Source: Streptomyces akebiae (GTDB taxonomy: Bacteria > Actinomycetota > Actinomycetes > Streptomycetales > Streptomycetaceae). From it: DNA of 64,000 bases. Both the position numbers and the translations under genes were made by a program. The notes beneath the pieces were generated by a model. It was not told the origin of the DNA, did not search any database, and saw nothing but the letters and a program-made list of their open reading frames with translations. Positions within the stretch are counted from its first letter, which is position 1. Every line of letters begins with the position of its first letter. Positions 33,202 to 42,456 of this stretch are shown piece by piece. The DNA lies in contig NZ_CP080647.1 in NCBI RefSeq assembly GCF_019599145.1, forward strand, positions 2,666,001 through 2,730,000, given 5' to 3'.

Positions 33202-34590
33202 CTACTCGGCCGGGACGACGGTGACTTCGCCGATTCCGAGGGCCCTGACGGGCTCCTCGATCTGCGCGGCGTCCCCGACGAGGACGGTCACCAGACGGTC
33301 CACCGGGAAGGCGCTCACGGCCGCGGCGGTGGCCTCCACGGTGCCGGTGGCGGCGAGTTGGCGGTACAGCGTCGACTGGTAGTCGTCCGGCAGGTACTGC
33401 TCGACCTGGTCGGCCAGCGTGCTCGCCACGGCCGCGGCCGTCTCGAACTTGAGGGGGGCGACCCCGACGAGGTTCTGCACGGCGACGTCACGCTCGGCGT
33501 CGGTCAGGCCCTCGGCGGCGAGGGTGCGCAGCACCGTCCACAGGTCGTCGAGCGCCGGCCCGGTGTTGGGGGTGTCGACGGAGCCGCTGATGGCGAGCAT
33601 CGCGATGCCCGAACCGTCGGGCGCGGCCCGCAAAACCTGGCCGAACGCCCGCACGCCGTAGGTGTAGCCCTTCTCCTCGCGCAGGACGCGGTCCAGGCGG
33701 GAGGTGAGGGTCCCGCCGAGGCAGTAGGTGCCGAGCACCTGGGCCGGCCACACGCGGTCGTGCCGGTCGGCGCCCACCCGGCCGATGAGCAACTGGGTCT
33801 GCACGGAACCGGGGCGGTCCACGATGATCACGCGGCCGGTGTCGTCCGCGCTCACCGACGGCACGGGGCGCGGCGCCGCCGAGGAGCCGGTCCAGGCGCC
33901 CAGGGTGTCGCCGAGCAGCGCGTCGAGGTCGACCCCCGTGAGGTCGCCGACGACCACGGCGGTGGCCGTCGCGGGGCGTACGTGCCGCTCGTAGAAGGCG
34001 CGTACGGCCGCGGAGTCGATGCCCTCGACGGTCTCCTCGGTGCCCTGGCGGGGCCGCGACATCCGGGAGGTGGCCGGGAACAGCTGCTTGGAGAGCTCCT
34101 TGGCGGCCCGGCGACCGGGATTGGCGGTCTCGTGCGGGATCTCGTCGAGCCGGTTGGCGACCAGCCGCTCGATCTCGGCGTCCTCGAAGGCGGGGGCCCG
34201 CAGGGCGTCGGCGAGCAGGCCGAGGGCCTTCTCCAGCCGCGACACCGGCACTTCGAGGGACAGGCGTACACCGGGGTGGTCGGCGTGCGAGTCGAGGGTG
34301 GCGCCGCAGCGCTCCAGCTCGGCGGCGAACTCCTCGGCCGTGTGCTTGTCGGTGCCCTCGGAGAAGGCCCTGGTCATGATGGTGGCGACGCCCTCGATGC
34401 CGGCGGGCTCGGCGTCCAGGGGCGCGTCGAGGAGCACCTCGACGGCGACGACCTGCTGGCCGGGGCGGTGGCAGCGCAGCACGGTCATGCCGTTGTCCAG
34501 GGTGCCGCGCTCGGGCGCCGGGAACGCCCAGGGCCTGGCCTCGCCGGCCTGGGGCTGCGGGTGGAAGTCCATGGTCGCGAGCTCGGTCAC
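33202..34590 (-). CDS. M16-family metallopeptidase homologue without zinc motif
   Basis: 462 residues. Two M16 domains are visible (about 30-240 and 250-450; [19 protein letters not shown] begins the second half). At the position of the HxxEH motif the sequence is [13 protein letters not shown], so the zinc ligands are missing and the protein is probably the non-catalytic partner, like the R/Y motif subunit of heterodimeric M16B peptidases. The last half retains the [12 protein letters not shown] substrate-binding-like motif. Its ATG overlaps the stop of the active M16 gene by four bases. Confidence 0.92.
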   Translation of the reverse strand: MTELATMDFHPQPQAGEARPWAFPAPERGTLDNGMTVLRCHRPGQQVVAVEVLLDAPLDAEPAGIEGVATIMTRAFSEGTDKHTAEEFAAELERCGATLDSHADHPGVRLSLEVPVSRLEKALGLLADALRAPAFEDAEIERLVANRLDEIPHETANPGRRAAKELSKQLFPATSRMSRPRQGTEETVEGIDSAAVRAFYERHVRPATATAVVVGDLTGVDLDALLGDTLGAWTGSSAAPRPVPSVSADDTGRVIIVDRPGSVQTQLLIGRVGADRHDRVWPAQVLGTYCLGGTLTSRLDRVLREEKGYTYGVRAFGQVLRAAPDGSGIAMLAISGSVDTPNTGPALDDLWTVLRTLAAEGLTDAERDVAVQNLVGVAPLKFETAAAVASTLADQVEQYLPDDYQSTLYRQLAATGTVEATAAAVSAFPVDRLVTVLVGDAAQIEEPVRALGIGEVTVVPAE

Positions 34591-35960
34591 TTCGCCGACT
34601 CCTCGGTCTCGTCGGTGGTTTCGGCGGCCTCGGCCGCGGCGGTCTCCTCGTCGGCCTCTTCACCCGCGACGGGCTCGTAGACGAGCACCGCGCGGTTGTC
34701 GGGCCTCAGGCGGGCCTTGGCGATCTCCTGGACCTCGTCGGCCGTCACCTCCAGGACCCGGTCGACGGCCGTCAGGGCGAGTTTCGGGTCACCGAACAGC
34801 ACCGCGTACCGGCACAGTTCGTCGGCGCGGCCCGCGACGGTGCCGAGCCGGTCCAGCCACTCGCGCTCCAACTGGGCCTGCGCCCGCTCCATCTCCTCCG
34901 CCGTGGGACCCTCCGCGGCGAACCGGGCGAGCTCCTCGTCGACGGCGGCCTCGATGACCGGCACCTCGACGTCACCGGAGGTCTTGACGTCCATCCACGC
35001 CATGGAGGGCGCGCCGGCCAGCCGCAGCAGGCCGAATCCGGCCGTCACGGCCGTACGGTCACGTCGTACGAGCCGGTTGTAGAGGCGGGACGACTCGCCG
35101 CCGCCGAGGATCGTGAGCGCCAGGTCGGCCGCGTCGCACGCGCGCGTGCCGTCCTCCGGCAGCCGGTAGGCGGCCATCAACGCGCGCGCGGGCACGTTCT
35201 CCTCGACGACCTCGCGCCGCTGCTCACCCATGACGTCCGGCAGCGAGCCGTCGCGGGGCGCGGGCTTGCCGTCGTAGGCGGGGATGGAGCCGAAGTACTT
35301 CTCCACCCACGCGAGGGTCTGCTCCGGGTCGATGTCGCCGACGATCGACAGGACGGCGTTGTTGGGCGCGTAGTACGTCCGGAAGAACTGCTGGGCGTCC
35401 TCCAGGCTCGCCGCCTCCAGGTCGTCCATCGAGCCGATCGGCGTGTGGCGGTAGGGGTGGCCCTCGGGGTAGGCCAGGCGGAAGATCTTCTCGAAGGCGG
35501 TGCCGTAGGGCACGTTGTCGTACCGCTGGCGGCGCTCGTTCTTGACGACGGCCCGCTGGTTGTCCAGGTTCTTCTGGTCGAGCGCGAGCAGCAGGCTGCC
35601 CATGCGGTCGGCCTCCAGCCACAGCGCCAGTTCCAGCTGGTGGGTGGGCATGGTCTCGAAGTAGTTGGTGCGCTCCCAGCTGGTGGTGCCGTTCAGCGAA
35701 CCGCCGGCGCCCTGGACCAGCTCGAAGTGGCCGTTGTCCTTGACCTGGCCCGAGCCCTGGAACATCAGGTGCTCGAAGAGGTGGGCGAGGCCCGTACGGC
35801 CCTCGACCTCGTGGCGCGATCCGACGTCGTACCAGAGGCACACCGCGGCGACCGGGGTCAGGTGGTCCTCGGAGAGCACCACGCGCAGGCCGTTGTCCAG
35901 GCGGTGCTCCCTCACTGTCAGGCCTTCGGAGCCGGCCTCGGCTGTGGCCGTGTGACCCAT
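34587..35960 (-). CDS. M16-family zinc metallopeptidase, catalytic subunit
   Basis: 457 residues. The zinc-binding HxxEH motif is H60-L-F-E-H64 in [14 protein letters not shown], and a downstream glutamate-rich helix ([12 protein letters not shown]) supplies the third ligand. Two M16 domains follow, and the C-terminus is an acidic Glu/Thr-rich tail. It probably degrades small peptides with the downstream inactive homologue. The first gene of a two-gene operon, it is divergent from parC across a 381-bp region. No signal peptide is evident, so action is likely cytoplasmic. Confidence 0.94.
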   Translation of the reverse strand: MGHTATAEAGSEGLTVREHRLDNGLRVVLSEDHLTPVAAVCLWYDVGSRHEVEGRTGLAHLFEHLMFQGSGQVKDNGHFELVQGAGGSLNGTTSWERTNYFETMPTHQLELALWLEADRMGSLLLALDQKNLDNQRAVVKNERRQRYDNVPYGTAFEKIFRLAYPEGHPYRHTPIGSMDDLEAASLEDAQQFFRTYYAPNNAVLSIVGDIDPEQTLAWVEKYFGSIPAYDGKPAPRDGSLPDVMGEQRREVVEENVPARALMAAYRLPEDGTRACDAADLALTILGGGESSRLYNRLVRRDRTAVTAGFGLLRLAGAPSMAWMDVKTSGDVEVPVIEAAVDEELARFAAEGPTAEEMERAQAQLEREWLDRLGTVAGRADELCRYAVLFGDPKLALTAVDRVLEVTADEVQEIAKARLRPDNRAVLVYEPVAGEEADEETAAAEAAETTDETEESAK

Positions 35961-36341
35961 GGGCGGTACGTCCCTTCGATCGCTGTGCTGTGGTCGCGGA
36001 ATCCGTGGCGGTCGCCGTCGGGGAATCGCCGCGGAAACCGCTGTTTTCCTGCCGGTCCTGCCACTGTATGCAAGCGCGCGGACCCCTGGAGAAGTTCCCG
36101 GGGCTCGTACGCCGAGAGCGAGACGGGGGTTGCGTTCGACGGTCGCTGGTTAAAGTCGGCGCACGCTGTTGACGCGGCGGCTCGGGAGGCGAGCCCGGCG
36201 GTCGGTGCCGGGTCGTGTCGGGCTTGTCAGTGCGGCAGTCCACAATGGTGCGCGTCAGTTCCCGTTCACGTCTCGGTGAGAGTGAGCCGGACACGTGAGC
36301 GCCCCGTAGGTGAGCGACCAGAAAAAGAGGAGCCGGCAGCG
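35961..36341. other. 381-bp divergent region between M16 and parC
   Basis: No gene is seen. The region should hold promoters for the M16 operon and parC. A Shine-Dalgarno AGAGGAG at 36326-36332 belongs to parC. I recognise no operator. Confidence 0.5.
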
Positions 36342-38798
36342 ATGGCCCGCCGCAGCACGAAGACCCCGCCGCCCGACGACGCGTTCGAGGAGCGGATCCT
36401 CGACATCGACGTCGTCGACGAGATGCAGGGCTCCTTCCTGGAGTACGCGTACTCGGTCATCTACTCCCGAGCCCTGCCGGACGCCCGTGACGGTCTGAAG
36501 CCGGTACACCGCCGGATCGTCTACCAGATGAACGAGATGGGCCTGCGCCCCGACCGCGGCTATGTGAAGTGTGCCCGCGTCGTCGGCGAGGTCATGGGTA
36601 AGTTGCACCCGCACGGCGACTCGTCGATCTACGACGCCCTGGTGCGCCTCGCCCAGCCCTTCTCCATGCGGCTCCCCCTGGTCGACGGCCACGGCAACTT
36701 CGGCTCGCTGGGCAACGACGACCCGCCGGCCGCCATGCGGTACACCGAGTGCCGGATGGCCGACGCGACGAGCCTGATGACGGAGTCGATCGACGAGAAC
36801 ACGGTCGACTTCGCGCCGAACTACGACGGCCAGGAGCAGGAGCCGGTGGCGCTGCCCGCCGCCTTCCCGAACCTGCTGGTCAACGGCGCGTCCGGCATCG
36901 CCGTCGGTATGGCGACCAACATGCCGCCGCACAACCTGAGCGAGGTCATCGCGGCCGCCCGCCACCTCATCAGGCACCCGAACGCCGACCTGGACACGCT
37001 GATGAAGCACGTCCCGGGCCCCGACCTGCCGACCGGCGGCCGGATCGTCGGCCTCTCCGGGATCAAGGACGCGTACGCCACGGGCCGCGGCACCTTCAAG
37101 ATCCGCGCCACGGTGTCGGTGGACAACGTCACGGCTCGCCGCAAGGGCCTGATCGTCACGGAACTGCCGTTCACCGTCGGCCCGGAGAAGGTGATCGCCA
37201 AGATCAAGGACCTGGTCGGCGCGAAGAAGCTGCAGGGCATCGCCGACGTCAAGGACCTCACCGACCGCGCGCACGGCCTGCGCCTGGTCATCGAGATCAA
37301 GAACGGCTTCGTGCCGGAGGCCGTCCTGGAGCAGCTGTACAAGCTCACGCCGATGGAGGAGTCCTTCGGCATCAACAACGTGGCCCTGGTCGACGGCCAG
37401 CCCCTCACCCTGGGCCTCAAGGAACTGCTGGAGGTCTACCTCGACCACCGCTTCGAGGTCGTCCGGCGCCGCTCGGAGTTCCGCCGCGGCAAGAAGCGCG
37501 ACCGGCTCCACCTGGTCGAGGGCCTGCTCACCGCGCTGGTGGACATCGACGAGGTCATCCGTCTGATCCGCTCCAGCGACAACTCCGCGCAGGCCAAGGA
37601 GCGCCTGATCGAGCGCTTCTCCCTGTCGGACATCCAGACGCAGTACATCCTCGACACGCCGCTGCGCCGCCTCACCCGGTTCGACCGCATCGAGCTGGAG
37701 TCCGAGAAGGACAGGCTCAACGCCGAGATCACCGAGCTGACCCGGATCCTGGAGTCGGACGCGGAGCTGCGCAAGCTGGTCTCCGGCGAACTGGCCGCAG
37801 TGGCGAAGAAGTTCGGCACCGAGCGCCGTACGGTCCTGCTGGAGTCCTCGGGCAGCCCGGTGGCGGCCGTTCCGCTCCAGGTCGCCGACGACCCGTGCCG
37901 GGTTCTGCTGTCGTCCACGGGGCTGCTGGCCCGTACGGCCAACGGGGAGCCCTTCGCGGCGGACGCGGACGCCAAGCGCGTCAAGCACGACGTCATCGTC
38001 TCCGCGGTCCCCGCGACGGCCCGGGGCGAGGTGGGCGCGGTGACCTCGACCGGCCGCCTGCTGCGCCTGAACGTGGTCGATCTGCCGCAGCTGCCGGACA
38101 CGGCGGCGGCCCCCAACCTCTCGGGCGGCGCCCCGCTCGCGGAGTTCCTCTCCCTCCAGGACGGCGAGACGGCCATCTGCCTGATGACGCTCGACGAGTC
38201 GTCGCCCGGGCTGGCCATCGGCACCGAGCAGGGCGTCGTCAAGCGCGTGGTCCCCGACTACCCGTCCAACAAGGAGGAGCTGGAGGTCATCACGCTCAAG
38301 GAGGGCGACCGGATCGTCGGCGCGGTCGAGCTGCGCACCGGCGAGGAGGACCTGGTCTTCATCACGGACGACGCCCAGCTGCTGCGCTACCAGGCCGCTC
38401 AGGTCCGCCCGCAGGGCCGTCCGGCCGGTGGTATGACGGGCATCAAGCTCACCGAGGGCGCGAAGGTCATCTCCTTCACGGCCGTCGACCCGGCCGTGGA
38501 CGCGGTGGTGTTCACCGTCGCCGGTTCCCGGGGCACCCTGGACGACTCCGTGCAGACCACGGCCAAGCTGACCCCGTTCGACCAGTACCCCCGCAAGGGC
38601 CGCGCCACGGGCGGTGTCCGCTGCCAGCGGTTCCTCAAGGGCGAGGACTGCCTGTCCGTCGCCTGGGCGGGACCGGCTCCGGCCCGCGCCGCGCAGAAGA
38701 ACGGCATGCCGGCGGACCTCCCGGAGATGGACCCGCGCCGCGACGGCTCGGGTGTGTCCCTGGGCAAGACGGTGTCGTCGGTGGCGGGACCTGTGTGA
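36342..38798 (+). CDS. parC: Topoisomerase IV subunit A
   Basis: 818 residues from ATG 36342, with AGAGGAG nine bases upstream. The winged-helix/tower domain has the catalytic tyrosine Y134 in [10 protein letters not shown] and the quinolone-resistance region [14 protein letters not shown]. The C-terminal beta-pinwheel occupies about 505-800 and lacks a clear GyrA box, which separates it from GyrA. It decatenates replicated chromosomes with ParE, whose gene is 8 kb away in the opposite direction. In Streptomyces parC and parE are non-essential but affect segregation into spores. An earlier in-frame start is not supported. Confidence 0.95.
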   Translation: MARRSTKTPPPDDAFEERILDIDVVDEMQGSFLEYAYSVIYSRALPDARDGLKPVHRRIVYQMNEMGLRPDRGYVKCARVVGEVMGKLHPHGDSSIYDALVRLAQPFSMRLPLVDGHGNFGSLGNDDPPAAMRYTECRMADATSLMTESIDENTVDFAPNYDGQEQEPVALPAAFPNLLVNGASGIAVGMATNMPPHNLSEVIAAARHLIRHPNADLDTLMKHVPGPDLPTGGRIVGLSGIKDAYATGRGTFKIRATVSVDNVTARRKGLIVTELPFTVGPEKVIAKIKDLVGAKKLQGIADVKDLTDRAHGLRLVIEIKNGFVPEAVLEQLYKLTPMEESFGINNVALVDGQPLTLGLKELLEVYLDHRFEVVRRRSEFRRGKKRDRLHLVEGLLTALVDIDEVIRLIRSSDNSAQAKERLIERFSLSDIQTQYILDTPLRRLTRFDRIELESEKDRLNAEITELTRILESDAELRKLVSGELAAVAKKFGTERRTVLLESSGSPVAAVPLQVADDPCRVLLSSTGLLARTANGEPFAADADAKRVKHDVIVSAVPATARGEVGAVTSTGRLLRLNVVDLPQLPDTAAAPNLSGGAPLAEFLSLQDGETAICLMTLDESSPGLAIGTEQGVVKRVVPDYPSNKEELEVITLKEGDRIVGAVELRTGEEDLVFITDDAQLLRYQAAQVRPQGRPAGGMTGIKLTEGAKVISFTAVDPAVDAVVFTVAGSRGTLDDSVQTTAKLTPFDQYPRKGRATGGVRCQRFLKGEDCLSVAWAGPAPARAAQKNGMPADLPEMDPRRDGSGVSLGKTVSSVAGPV

Positions 38799-38831
38799 GC
38801 GGGAGTCCGAGGGGTCGGTGAGCGGGGCCCC

Positions 38832-39974
38832 TCACAGGGTGTCGTAGGAGGCCTCGGGTTCCTCGGCCTCCGCCTCCCGTACGTAGCGAAGGACGCCCCA
38901 CATGCCGTGCTCGTCGGTGTGCGGGGCGTCCTTCGTGCTCCTGCACGCCTCCAACGCCTTGGTCAGGGCCGGGGCGTCGATTCCGGCCCCGATGAGCACG
39001 AGCTGACTGACCCGGCTGTCGTCGCCGCCCCCGTCCCCGTCCGCCCAGGGCTCGGGGTAGAACCGCAGGAACCGCCCGACGGCGTGCACGGCGTAGCGGT
39101 TCACGGGGTCGTACGGCCCGAAGTCCACGTAGCCCTTGATGCGGTAGAGCCCCTCGGCCCTCCCGTCCAGGAACTCCATGAGCCGCCGGGGATCGATCGG
39201 CGCGTCGGAGACGAAGGCGACGCTGTCGTAGCCGGTGTGCAGGTGCCCACCGTGATCGTCCCCCTCCGCCCCGGGGTGCCCGTCGTGGTCGTGCCGGTGC
39301 AGGTCGTCGAAGGAGAGCTGGCCGATGCGCTCCTCGGAGGGCCTGCAGTCGAAAAGGAACTCGGGGTCGATACGCCCGTAGGTCGCGGGTACGACCGCCG
39401 CACGGTCACTGAGCGAGCGGACGAGCGCCAGGATTCCCGTCCGGTCCTCGGCCCGGTCGAGCTTGTTGACGACCACGAGGTCGGCGAGGGCGAGATGGCG
39501 GTCGATCTCGGGATGCCGCTGCCGGGTCTGCGCGAACTCGGCCGCGTCGACGACCTCGACGAGCCCGCCGTACACCACCCGGGGGTTCTCGCTGGCGAGC
39601 ACCATCCGCACGAGTTCCTGCGGCTCGGCGAGCCCGCTCGCCTCGATGACGATGACGTCGATCCCGGCGGCGGGATCGGCGAGGCGCTCCAGATACTGAT
39701 CCAGTTCCCCGACGTCGACGGCACAGCACAGGCATCCGTTGCCCAGTGACACGGTGGAATCCCCGAGCGCCCCGGCCACGGCCATCGCGTCGATCTCGAT
39801 CGCGCCGAAGTCGTTGACCACGGCGCCGATACGGCTGCCGCCGCTGCGGTGGAGCAGGTGATTCAGCAGGGTGGTCTTGCCGGATCCGAGGAACCCGGCG
39901 AGGACGACCACAGGGATCTGGGGCGCATGCCGTGGACTCGGTTCCAGGCCCCGGCTCGACGACTGACTCAACAC
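38832..39974 (-). CDS. CobW/COG0523-family GTPase, putative metallochaperone
   Basis: 380 residues from GTG 39974. The G-domain has Walker A GFLGSGKT (27-34), the family CxCC motif C81-L-C-C84 in GNGCLCCAVD, and NKLD at 170-173. A histidine-rich loop (226-246: HRHDHDGH then HGGHLH) probably binds metal. The C-terminal CobW_C domain follows. COG0523 proteins deliver zinc or other metals to client enzymes; the loop suggests zinc or nickel. No Zur box was recognised upstream. Convergent with parC. Confidence 0.92.
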   Translation of the reverse strand: MLSQSSSRGLEPSPRHAPQIPVVVLAGFLGSGKTTLLNHLLHRSGGSRIGAVVNDFGAIEIDAMAVAGALGDSTVSLGNGCLCCAVDVGELDQYLERLADPAAGIDVIVIEASGLAEPQELVRMVLASENPRVVYGGLVEVVDAAEFAQTRQRHPEIDRHLALADLVVVNKLDRAEDRTGILALVRSLSDRAAVVPATYGRIDPEFLFDCRPSEERIGQLSFDDLHRHDHDGHPGAEGDDHGGHLHTGYDSVAFVSDAPIDPRRLMEFLDGRAEGLYRIKGYVDFGPYDPVNRYAVHAVGRFLRFYPEPWADGDGGGDDSRVSQLVLIGAGIDAPALTKALEACRSTKDAPHTDEHGMWGVLRYVREAEAEEPEASYDTL

Positions 39975-40270
39975 GCGTCCTCACTCACCCCGTTGCTCTC
40001 CCGCGTCGATCGAATGCCGCACCAGGATACGAGGGGTGCCACACCCCGCCGAGGGAGAGATTGTCAGCGGCGCCCGTGGGGCACACGATGGGCATGGCGC
40101 CGGGTCACGCGACCCACGCATCCTTCCGTGCGCCTCCTCTCCGCCTCCCGGTGGACGGGCGCCTCTCGGCGACACTGGGAGACGGCAAGCGCCGCCCACC
40201 GCTCGCCGGTCCCCGACCTGTCGACCCACACCCGACGACCGGCGGACGGCCGCCTGAATCGGGGATTGAC

Positions 40271-40819
40271 ATGGCCACACAGAATCATGGGGCGCGGGGA
40301 CTCGGCCCCGCCGCGGCAGCGGGTCTCGCCTTCGCGGTGGGAGCGCTGGGCGCGTTCGTCATGGAGCGGCGCATCAGCGTCCTGCTCCGGCGCCTGGAAA
40401 GGCTGGAACGCGAGACGGAACAGCGCACGGCACTGACCGCCTACCAGCGGCACAACTTCGACCTGGTCATGAAGGCGGCCTCGGACCCTACCCTGCTGCC
40501 CGTACTGAACGCCTACGAAGAGGAACTGTCCACGGACCGGCAACGGCAGTACCTCTTCGCCAACCTGCTGTACACCCATGTCCTCCAGGGGTACCGGGTG
40601 GGCGTCTTCAGCCGGGCCGAGCTGTACGGGCACCTCCGCGGCATCTTCCAGAGCACCCTGATGCGGGACTACTGGGCCGCCACGCGCCACCACCGGTCAA
40701 GCCTGAAGGAGGGCTCGGAGGAATCGGAGATCGGCAGGATGGTGGACGCGTTGATCAACGACCTGGAGGAGGCGAGCACGGACGAGTGGTGGGTCGTGGG
40801 CGAACCTCCCGCCGAATGA
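40271..40819 (+). CDS. DUF6082 family protein
   Basis: 182 residues from ATG 40271. A hydrophobic N-terminal helix (PAAAAGLAFAVGALGAFVME) is followed by a long charged helix (RISVLLRRLERLERETEQRT) and a soluble helical domain (NFDLVMKAASDPTLLPVLNAY, then LYTHVLQGYRVG, YWAATRHHR). The N-terminal segment could be a membrane anchor. DUF6082 proteins are abundant in Streptomyces with no assigned function; many are paralogous. It stands alone between CobW and a small hypothetical gene. Confidence 0.82.
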   Translation: MATQNHGARGLGPAAAAGLAFAVGALGAFVMERRISVLLRRLERLERETEQRTALTAYQRHNFDLVMKAASDPTLLPVLNAYEEELSTDRQRQYLFANLLYTHVLQGYRVGVFSRAELYGHLRGIFQSTLMRDYWAATRHHRSSLKEGSEESEIGRMVDALINDLEEASTDEWWVVGEPPAE

Positions 40820-40960
40820 GGGCGGGGCCTGTCCTCACTCCCCACGGCGCTCGCTTCGTGCAGCGCGACCCCCGCCTCCCGCTTCACTCCATCGCGCCTT
40901 CGACGCATACGCATCAACCAGGTTCATGAGGCAAAGTTGTCCCCGCTCACATCACTACTC

Positions 40961-41218
40961 ATGACCCAAGGATCGAACCCGTTGAAAATCGTGCGCCGCA
41001 TCGGTGCCTCGCCCCGCGAGAGGGGCAGCGCCGCGGGGCAGACGTGCCCAGACATCTTCGAACTGCAAGACGGCAACTTCGCAGTAATCGGGACAGATCG
41101 GACAGAGAAACTCGACCCCGAGCTTCCCGCCGACGCCTCGCGCGCTGACTACGAGAGGATCGTGGTCATCAGCCGCGAGACTCTCATCCGGGCAAAGTCG
41201 GACATCCCCGACGCCTGA
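40961..41218 (+). CDS. Small conserved hypothetical protein, 85 residues
   Basis: The frame starts at ATG 40961, but no Shine-Dalgarno precedes it. A TTG at 40982 preceded by AAGGA would give the alternative N-terminus LKIVRRIGASPRERG. The product resembles small Streptomyces proteins with the pattern CPDIFELQDGNFAVIGTD and YERIVVISRETLIRAKSDIP, often found near helix-turn-helix regulators. The function is unknown. No regulator gene is adjacent here. Confidence 0.7.
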   Translation: MTQGSNPLKIVRRIGASPRERGSAAGQTCPDIFELQDGNFAVIGTDRTEKLDPELPADASRADYERIVVISRETLIRAKSDIPDA

Positions 41219-41345
41219 TCCTGAACAGGGGCTCGCCTGCACTACAGCGCGGGCCCCTCGCGCCGCCGCCCCGCACCGCCGCCCCGCGACATCCAGCCGC
41301 ACCCCCGCCCCCCTTCGGCCCAGCCGGAATCCGGTCGCGAGGAAG

Positions 41346-41364
41346 TCAGGTTAGGCTCACCTCT
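41346..41364 (+). promoter_or_regulatory. DmdR/IdeR iron box overlapping a -10 element
   Basis: TCAGGTTAGGCTCACCTCT matches the actinobacterial iron-box consensus TTAGGTTAGGCTCACCTAA at 16 of 19 positions. It ends at the base before the GTG start of the ferredoxin-like gene. TAGGCT (41352-41357) fits a -10 hexamer placed for a leaderless transcript. Repression under iron sufficiency is expected. Confidence 0.8.
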
Positions 41365-42300
41365 GTGAGTACGTGCACATCCGCGTCCCGACACCTCGAC
41401 GAGCCTCTCGCGGGGACCGCCGCCACGGCGAGGACATGGCTGCTGCTGGAACAGCCGGGCCCCTGGGGCGTCAAAGCGCTCACCTCGAGCCACCTCGACC
41501 CCGTGCTCGGCCGCGCCCTGGAAGCCGCGGCGGAGGGCACCGGCGTCCGCGTGGCGCTCATCCGGCGCCCCGGCCGCCACGCGGACTGCCGCGAGGTCCG
41601 CGAGCGCCAGGTGTACGTGGCCCACACCGCTCCCGGCAACGTCTGGCTGCACAGTGCCGCGACGTCCGAGCCCGAGCGGCTGCTCGACCTCGATCTTGCC
41701 GCGCTCGGCCGGGGCGATCACCACACCTTCGGGACGGTTCTGCGGGGGCGGCCCCACACCGGTGACCCGCTCGCGCTCGTCTGCACCAACGGCAAGCGCG
41801 ACCGCTGCTGCGCGGTCCTCGGCCGCCCGCTCGCCGCCGAACTGGCCGCCTCCGGGGTCGAGGGGACCTGGGAAGTCACCCATCTGGGTGGTCACCGCTT
41901 CTCCCCGACTCTCCTCGTGCTGCCCTTCGGATACGTGTACGGCCGCGCCGAGGCCCACCACGTCAAGGAGGTCCTGCAAGGCGTACGGGAAGGCCGTGTC
42001 GTCGCCGAGGGGTGCCGCGGAAGTTCCGCCTGGGAACGCCCCGGGCAGGCTGCCGAGCTGGCGGTGCGCACGACGTCCGGCGAGGACACCGCCGGCGCCC
42101 TGACCGTGGTCCGCACGGACGGCGCGGCTCCCCGCTGGGACGTCGTCGTCGCCCACACCGACGGCCGCCGCTGGACCGTCGCCGTCGCCCAGGGCACCGC
42201 CGAGCCGCCCCGCCGGGAGAGCTGCGGTTCCGCGCTGGGCTCCCCGACGAGGATGGACGTGCTGGCCGTACGCCGGCTGACGCCCACGGCCGCGCGCTAG
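41365..42300 (+). CDS. Sucraseferredoxin-like (thioredoxin-like ferredoxin) family protein
   Basis: 311 residues from GTG 41365. The family signature is seen twice: an N-terminal part beginning WLLLEQPGPWG, and the C-terminal thioredoxin-like ferredoxin module with CTNGKRDRCCAVLGRPLA and THLGGHRFSPTLLVLPFGYVYGR. The cysteines at C139 and the CC pair are candidates for [2Fe-2S] binding. A role in electron transfer or siderophore-iron release is inferred. No separate ribosome-binding site exists, consistent with leaderless translation, and an iron box overlaps the promoter. A 40-bp palindrome terminates it. Confidence 0.88.
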   Translation: MSTCTSASRHLDEPLAGTAATARTWLLLEQPGPWGVKALTSSHLDPVLGRALEAAAEGTGVRVALIRRPGRHADCREVRERQVYVAHTAPGNVWLHSAATSEPERLLDLDLAALGRGDHHTFGTVLRGRPHTGDPLALVCTNGKRDRCCAVLGRPLAAELAASGVEGTWEVTHLGGHRFSPTLLVLPFGYVYGRAEAHHVKEVLQGVREGRVVAEGCRGSSAWERPGQAAELAVRTTSGEDTAGALTVVRTDGAAPRWDVVVAHTDGRRWTVAVAQGTAEPPRRESCGSALGSPTRMDVLAVRRLTPTAAR

Positions 42301-42304
42301 CCAC

Positions 42305-42344
42305 CGGACGGCCCCGGCCGCAGGCCTGCGGCCGGGGCCGTCCG
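42305..42344 (+). terminator. Perfect 40-bp palindrome terminator
   Basis: The sequence from 42305 to 42344 is its own reverse complement, with half CGGACGGCCCCGGCCGCAGG. It starts 5 bp after the ferredoxin-like stop. Confidence 0.85.
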
Positions 42345-42456
42345 AGGAACCGCCACCCCCACCGAATCGCGACGGCTGTGCCGTCGTGCAAACACCGGGC
42401 GGCTGAGATACGCGCCACACCCCACTACGACCGGCCCACCCCGTCCACGTACCGTC

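Noticed and set aside
35445..36341. Upstream extension of the parC frame by about 300 codons
   Set aside because: The extension crosses the divergent promoter region and overlaps the M16 gene antisense; the ParC N-terminus and Shine-Dalgarno fix the start at 36342.
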